A DNA stretch of 64,000 nt from Sporodiniella umbellata (lineage: Eukaryota; Mucoromycota; Mucoromycetes; Mucorales; Rhizopodaceae), in assembly GCA_025677835.1 (NCBI GenBank), contig JAIXMR010000007.1, positions 372,001 to 436,000 of the forward strand, written 5' to 3'. The position numbers and the translations under genes were made by a program. Under the pieces are notes generated by a model that was not told where the DNA came from, did no database searches, and saw only the letters and a list, made by a program, of their open reading frames with translations. This document shows positions 57,905 through 64,000 of the stretch, piece after piece. The first letter of the stretch is position 1; every line of letters begins with the position of its first letter.

Positions 57905-59702
57905 CTTCTGCTCCTAGACCTCTCCCTAAAAGTAGTTTTTAATTTCTTTTATTATCAATGTATTCTAAAGTTCGATAGACTCCCAAACTTCAGATGAACG
58001 ACCTTCCTTGAGTGTCAATACCCATACAGCGCACCAGGAGAGAATGAAAGAAATCCCGATACCTCCTGCAAGTGCACCAAGTCGTAGAGAGCTTACTTAT
58101 TATCCTCAAAACAAACTCAAGCATCTTCAATGGCAAAAGCTTGATTCGATTTCTACCAAACAAACCGTTTGGGAATCCGAGGAAGATCTACAGCCTATCT
58201 TTGAAGATGCTTTGGGTACCAACGGAGCTTTTGATATGCTTGATACGTTGTTCACAGCCAAATCGAACGATTTGTTTGAACGAAGACTTCAGTCTAAACA
58301 GGAAGCTGAAAACGAGGCTATCAAGTTTCTCAAGAAAGAGAAAAACCGAAACATCAGTAAGCGAGACCAACCATTTGTATCCGGATCTGATGTCTTCTTT
58401 AGATATCGCCATCTTGCCTCAGATCAAGCACTTGGGTACTTTCAAGGACATTCGACTTCATTTGTTGGCTATGGACGATACACTCTGTACAGAAAATTTC
58501 CTGACAAACCTTTTGACCTATCTCCCAGACAAGAGTGATGATCTGGTGAGTTTGGAGAGATACATGGGGAGTACAGAAGAGGCAAGAGAGACGCTAGATC
58601 TCCCCGAGCAATTTACGGTCGAAATGATGTCTATCTATCGTTACGAGCCCAGGTTAAAGTACATGCTGTTTCGTGTTCAGTTCTGGGAACGATTTGAGCG
58701 ACTCAAGTCCAGTTTATCTATTGTACTCTCTGCATCAGACGCTCTCTGTGATTCCTATTCTTGGCGAAAACTGTTGTTACTCATACTCACTTTAGGAAAC
58801 TACATGAATGCCTCCAGTCTTCAAGGAGGTGCTTATGGCTTTAGAATCGCAAGCATCAACAAGGTACATACATCTTTGAGTTTCTTTTTCTTTTCACTCA
58901 ACAAGCCATGTCAACATAGCTTGTGGATACAAAGGCAAACGATAAGTCGCGCTTAACTCTACTGCATGTATTGATAGGTATCGTACGCAAGCAGTTTCCA
59001 CCTATCTTGACATTTGTAGAGGATGTGAAAGATGTACCTCAGGCAGCTCGAAGTAAGACATTCTTTTTTACAATCCACTAATCTTTCCATAAAGTCATGT
59101 CTAGTCTTTCAGATATAGTGCAAGAATACACGGACATGCGCCAAGGCTTAAAACAGTTGAGCCTCGAGCTGGATAGTCACTGGAAAGACTCACAGGTAGA
59201 TTTAAATCAAGACAGATTCTATGTCGTCATGCAAGAGTACCGCAGGTCGGTGATTGAACGATTTGAGGAAGTCGAGGTCCTGTACCTCAATATGGACGCC
59301 AAATGGAAGCATCTCATGCTTTTTTATGGCGAGAGTCCACAGCAAATGCGACCGGACGAGTTTTTTCAGATTTTTTCGAAATTCATCTCTAGCTGGAAGA
59401 CAGCCATTCTTGAAGAAATCAACTACACCCAAGCTAAGGAACAAGAGGAAAGACGTCTAAAAGAGATCCAAGGTCCTACGATAGTCAAACCGAAACAAAT
59501 AGGTCAGGATGGTCCGTTAGTAGACGACCTATTGGCTAAGCTTCGATCAGGTGAATCTCTGACTAAATCGAAAAAAAGAAAAACCCAAAAGCCCATACTG
59601 CCAAAGAATCCTTACCATAGAAACAGTAGCTCTTCTACCACCTCTTTTACACCCTCTATTTCTGCTGAGCGTTTACTACGAAGCTTACAAGCAGACAAAT
59701 AA
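55298..59702 (+). CDS. Formin (GBD/FH3-FH1-FH2)
   Basis: Actin nucleator and barbed-end elongator controlled by Rho GTPases, for cables, septa and polar growth. Fourteen exons from 55298-55394 to 59095-59702 join to 1,223 aa. The N-terminus is basic (FDKFGKSKYKHKPASRAMKHL). GBD/FH3: SWTFEKKRLMINQE, PEFFVQKFLG..AAFIQLKGYHVLSYALDYLN, VCELLAFLCYSDGYEHIM. A coiled coil (LEAQLELLSGQKKVLEAEIAKL, EKRIQQLQEEN) precedes a short FH1 of one run of 12 prolines (57758-57793) plus PRPLPK. FH2: LKHLQWQKLDSI, ..FLLNLLTYLPDKSDD-like segment FLTNLLTYLPDK, LLLLILTLGNYMN, GGAYGFRIASINKL. The C-terminal tail is basic. Key FH2 residues (Ile of QxxxI, Lys) look kept. Confidence 0.93.
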
Positions 59703-59868
59703 ACGTTTTTTGAAAGGCCTGATGATAAAAAAAAAAAAAAAAAAATCCCACCCCGCCTCGTGTGATGATGTGGAGTTCAATTTCCTTTTTTTTTTTTTTG
59801 TCTGCTTTTTTTTTTTTTTTTTTTTTTTTCTTTTTCTGTTATCTATTTTTTTTTTTTTTTTAAACAAA
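59703..59868. other. Short spacer, A/T runs
   Basis: A run then three T runs up to the Rab7 start; only 166 bases between the formin stop and the next ATG. Confidence 0.7.
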
Positions 59869-60858
<990 letters not shown>

Positions 60859-62423
60859 ATTATGAGTGTGTGTATGTATCTGTGTATGTATGAGGGCGTG
60901 TGCATCTATCTGTGTAATAAACTATTATATATAAAAAAAAAAAACGCAGAATATTCTCAATTTTGAGTGGCCGCATTAAAGAACGACTTGGGTTTGCTGA
61001 CAAGAGAGCCTTTTGTCACTTGTTGATCCTTTACTTACTATATTCACCTATTCTAAACCTTTTTTTTTTTTTTTTTTTTTTTGGGAAATCCCAACTGTAT
61101 TCTATAATAGCTCACATACTTTATTCTTACATCTCTAGGGCTTTTAAAAAGCTTAACGTCCTAACAGTTGCTACTCTTCTTATCCGTTTGCCTCTAATAT
61201 AACACTTCTATCGAACAGTCATGTGTCAAAATGAACTATCTGTCTGGCAGCTTTATCTGTTGATTTTTTTTTTTTTTTTTGCTGAAAATATCTAAACTTG
61301 CTGCGGTAACCCAATTTCGAGCATTGGTTGTTAAATAAAGCTATATACATATGGCATAGTCGTTAGTCTGCCCACTAAAAATACGTGAAATTGAACTTGG
61401 TTCCTTATTAACATTCTTTTTACGAGGTAAAAAGATTTGGTGCCCTACCAAAGTTTGGCTTGATATAAGGCATGCAGACATTTTGTTTGGCTTTCAGATA
61501 AATAAAAAAAAAAAAAAAACAATGGCTATTGACTGTTTTTCGTAGAAATTCGTTTCATTTTCTTTGATTTTCGCCACACATAAACTAAAGCTGGGTATTT
61601 GTTATTACTAGCCTACTTGTCTCTGTAGCCAGAGATGTAGGTCATTATCTTTCTAATCCGTGTTCGAGAAGAGGTAGCAATTAAAATAGGTATTGCTTAC
61701 AATTTTGCCATGGCTTGAGGTGCATAATAACCCATGACTGCGCACAACAGGATTGAAGGGGCTCCTTTTTTAAGAGCTTTGTATTGTTATATCTTGCCTC
61801 ACGCGGTTGTTTTTTGTGCCTGCGTATCCTTTTGAGTGTTTGGCACTGACACTGTCAATACTCTGTCTTTACTTTTTTTTTTTAAAAAAAAAAAAAAGAC
61901 TGTCCCTGCCTTTTTTAAAAACGTTTAGCATATAAGCGGTATACTTTGTGGCCATCTACAGTCAATGGTACGAGTGTATATAAATATTGACACTCGCCAA
62001 TTAATTTTTTTTTCGCAGTTTGTTTTCAAAAGGAAAAAAAGAGAACAGTTACTTCAACGAGCCTGATTGTAGATGATTGACTCTGGCCTTCTACAATATG
62101 TTGATTCCCTTGGTTTTTATTGAGCTATTCAAGGCATTTTCCTTTGCTTATGCCAAGATGAGCTATAAGTGTATCCAACGTGTTTCATTTAAATTGGCAA
62201 AAAAAATAAATAAATAAAAACTCCTCCAATAAAGTTCTGCATTTTGTTCCTGTCGCTTTTTCTGTCAGCTTATTTAACACCAAAATACCACTGGCTTGTT
62301 CGGAAGCCTGCTTGTTCCGAAAAATTGTACTCACTGGTTGGATCCGAATTGTGGCACCAGTAATTTATAGGGAAAACTTTTTTTTTTATTTTTTTTTCCT
62401 TCTTTCTTCCTTCCACACTAAAC
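60859..62423. other. Intergenic, no gene seen
   Basis: AT-rich with T run (61058-61082), A/T run pairs (61871-61896) and AATAAA signals for Rab7 (60916). Short frames only. Confidence 0.55.
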
Positions 62424-63523
62424 ATGAACCAATACAGCTTGAAGGAAATATCCAAGCACTCAACATCAGATTCTTGTTGGGTTATATATCAAGACAAGGT
62501 TTATGATGTAACAGAGTTCATTCAAGATCACCCTGGTGGAGATGACTTGATTCTTGACTACGGAGGAAAAGATGTGACCGAAGTGATGAAGGATGTATTG
62601 GAACATGAACATTCCGATTCTGCTTACGATATACTAAACGAGTACTGTATTGGCACCATCGGGGACTCCGTTCATGAAAAACGTATGCAGTTGCTAGAGG
62701 TAGAAGAAGAAAGCAAGACTTTCGGAGAGGAGGACTTTAAACCCAAAGAAACAGATGCCAACTTTGATGTCAAATCAAATCAATTCTTGGACTTGCGAAA
62801 AGCTCTTGTTCCACAACTGCTTCGTGCTAGATATACTAAAGAGTTTTATTTGGAACAAGTTCATAAGCCTCGCTATCTTCCTCAGCCCGCTATATTTTTT
62901 GGCCATCCTTTACTTGAACCACTTACCAAAACAGCTTGGTATGTAATTCCTACTGTTTGGTTACCCTATGTAGCCTATCAGATATCGTTGTCGCTTAAAT
63001 ACGGTTATCAGAACGGAACTATTCTATCTTTTGGTTTGGGTGTCTTTATCTGGACTTTATTAGAATATGGATTACATCGATTCTTATTTCATTTGGATGA
63101 TTTCTTGCCTGACCATCAGCTTGCCTTTGTTTTACATTTTACTATACACGGATTCCATCATTACCTACCTATGGACAGGTTCGTTTTTCTTCTTCTTAAA
63201 ATGCACCGTTGACTAATTTGATTAGATTGAGATTGGTTATGCCCCCCACATTAGCCATTGTCTTAGCCTACCCACTTGTTCAGTTGGGGCACTTTCTGTT
63301 CCCTCCTATGATTGCTCATGGCGTTGTAGCTGGTGGCTTTTTTGGGTATATCCTCTACGATTGCATTCACTACTATCTCCATCATGCTAAGGTGTTCAAA
63401 TACCATTTCAGAGAAATGAAAAAATATCATATGGCTCATCACTACAAAAACTACGAAAGTGGTTATGGTATTACTTCCAAGATTTGGGATTATATACTTG
63501 GTACAGAGCTCACCTATGCCTAG
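62424..63523 (+). CDS. SCS7: Fatty acid / sphingolipid 2-hydroxylase (FA2H, Scs7)
   Basis: ER di-iron enzyme that 2-hydroxylates very-long-chain acyl groups of ceramides. Exons 62424-63178 and 63226-63523 give 350 aa. The N-terminal cytochrome b5 domain carries the haem motif [13 protein letters not shown] and a second His in [10 protein letters not shown]. The hydroxylase part has four membrane segments and the His clusters [20 protein letters not shown] and HMAHHYKN needed for iron binding. The 47-base intron splits an Arg codon (DR|LRLVMPP). Complete and likely active. Confidence 0.96.
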
Positions 63524-63895
63524 TTCATTTTCTCCTTTCTTTCTTTTTCTATAAGCCTTACGACTAATATTACAACACTTAATACTCATATTACATCTTT
63601 TTTTTTACACTTGCAATACACTTGCTTTACTTTAATAAAGAAAAATGCGTTTTTTTTTAATCTTGATTTTGTACAGAGTGCCACTCTTAATCTTTGTGGT
63701 GGCTAGCAAAACGAAAAGCGAGCAAATGACAGTACAGGTTACATAAATACAAGTACTTTAAAAAGCAAAGGTCATATACTGTTTTTTAGGAAACGATGCA
63801 CTCATATATTAATTTATTTAAAGTTGAAAGCTAAAAATAAAACTCTTTTGATATCCGTCAAAGGTTCTAGTTTCTTTTTTTTTTTTTTTTTCAAA
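63524..63895. other. Spacer
   Basis: AATAAAG signal for the hydroxylase near 63634 and a T run (63873-63890) directly before the next ATG. Nothing else. Confidence 0.6.
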
Positions 63896-64000
63896 ATGGG
63901 TGTCTTTGCACATATAGCGGCGTTCTTTACATTCTCTGCTCTTATTTTACAGATATTCACGTTACTTGGAAATACTTACAACAAGCCTTTCTTGAACTCG
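63896..64000 (+). CDS. SUR7/PalI-family membrane protein, 5' end only
   Basis: The frame starts at ATG 63896 and runs off the window. The 35 visible residues show a first transmembrane helix (HIAAFFTFSALILQIFTLLG) followed by NTYNKPFLNS, which matches the typical LGNTYN.PFL.. start of the SUR7/PalI (Rim9) family of eisosome and pH-sensing proteins. Which branch it belongs to cannot be told from this part. Confidence 0.7.
   Translation, partial: MGVFAHIAAFFTFSALILQIFTLLGNTYNKPFLNS

Overview
The window reads as nuclear DNA of a filamentous fungus, most likely an early-diverging (Mucoromycota, probably Mucorales-type) species. Genes are compact and intron-rich, with introns of mostly 50-100 bases using GT(A/T)(A/G)-AG. 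UTRs and introns carry very long A or T runs and (TA)n/(CA)n tracts. The gene set (animal-like p50RhoGAP and Rab32, FHIP/RAI16, a CE2-like esterase, MBOAT wax-synthase-like enzyme, SUR7-type protein) fits such a fungus. Species cannot be fixed from sequence alone. I saw no rRNA, tRNA, CRISPR array or intact transposon. Gene models were joined by eye from conserved residues and splice signals; for all of them except the SRAP-like fragment and the partial SUR7 gene I checked that exon lengths sum to an open frame.

Layout. 1-2.2 kb: no gene seen. 2.2-9.1 kb: a Sec14-RhoGAP protein, a CRIB/PAK kinase, and two unrecognised genes whose 3' ends overlap. 10.3-13.5 kb: MBOAT acyltransferase, ribose-5-phosphate isomerase, linker histone H1. 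15.3-22.9 kb: MFS sugar transporter, membrane-anchored FKBP, a small protein, GDT1-type cation transporter, a seven-knuckle CNBP/GIS2 protein, TFIIB. 22.9-32.3 kb: gene-poor, AT-rich, with one PH-domain gene, a possible SRAP relic and a 1.43-kb nearly identical direct repeat 4,545 bases apart. 32.3-48 kb: a small protein, MTO1, a cyclin, a BIG1/VOA1-like protein, an SGNH/CE2-like secreted protein, Rab32, a syntaxin, complex I NDUFA9 and an A20/AN1 protein. 48-50.5 kb: no assured gene. 50.5-64 kb: a PCL-type cyclin, a small helical protein, FHIP, a formin, Rab7/Ypt7, fatty-acid 2-hydroxylase, and the start of a SUR7/PalI gene.

Functionally, many genes serve polarity and membrane traffic (RhoGAP, PAK, formin, Rab7, Rab32, syntaxin, FHIP, SUR7-like, PH protein). 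Others are basal housekeeping (TFIIB, H1, RpiA, MTO1, NDUFA9, GIS2). The best candidates for a second look are a 5-base micro-exon in the sugar transporter, a possible 2-base exon in the syntaxin, the SGNH protein whose GDSL nucleophile reads GHDL, and the 1.43-kb direct repeat. I did not find a convincing new multi-gene system.
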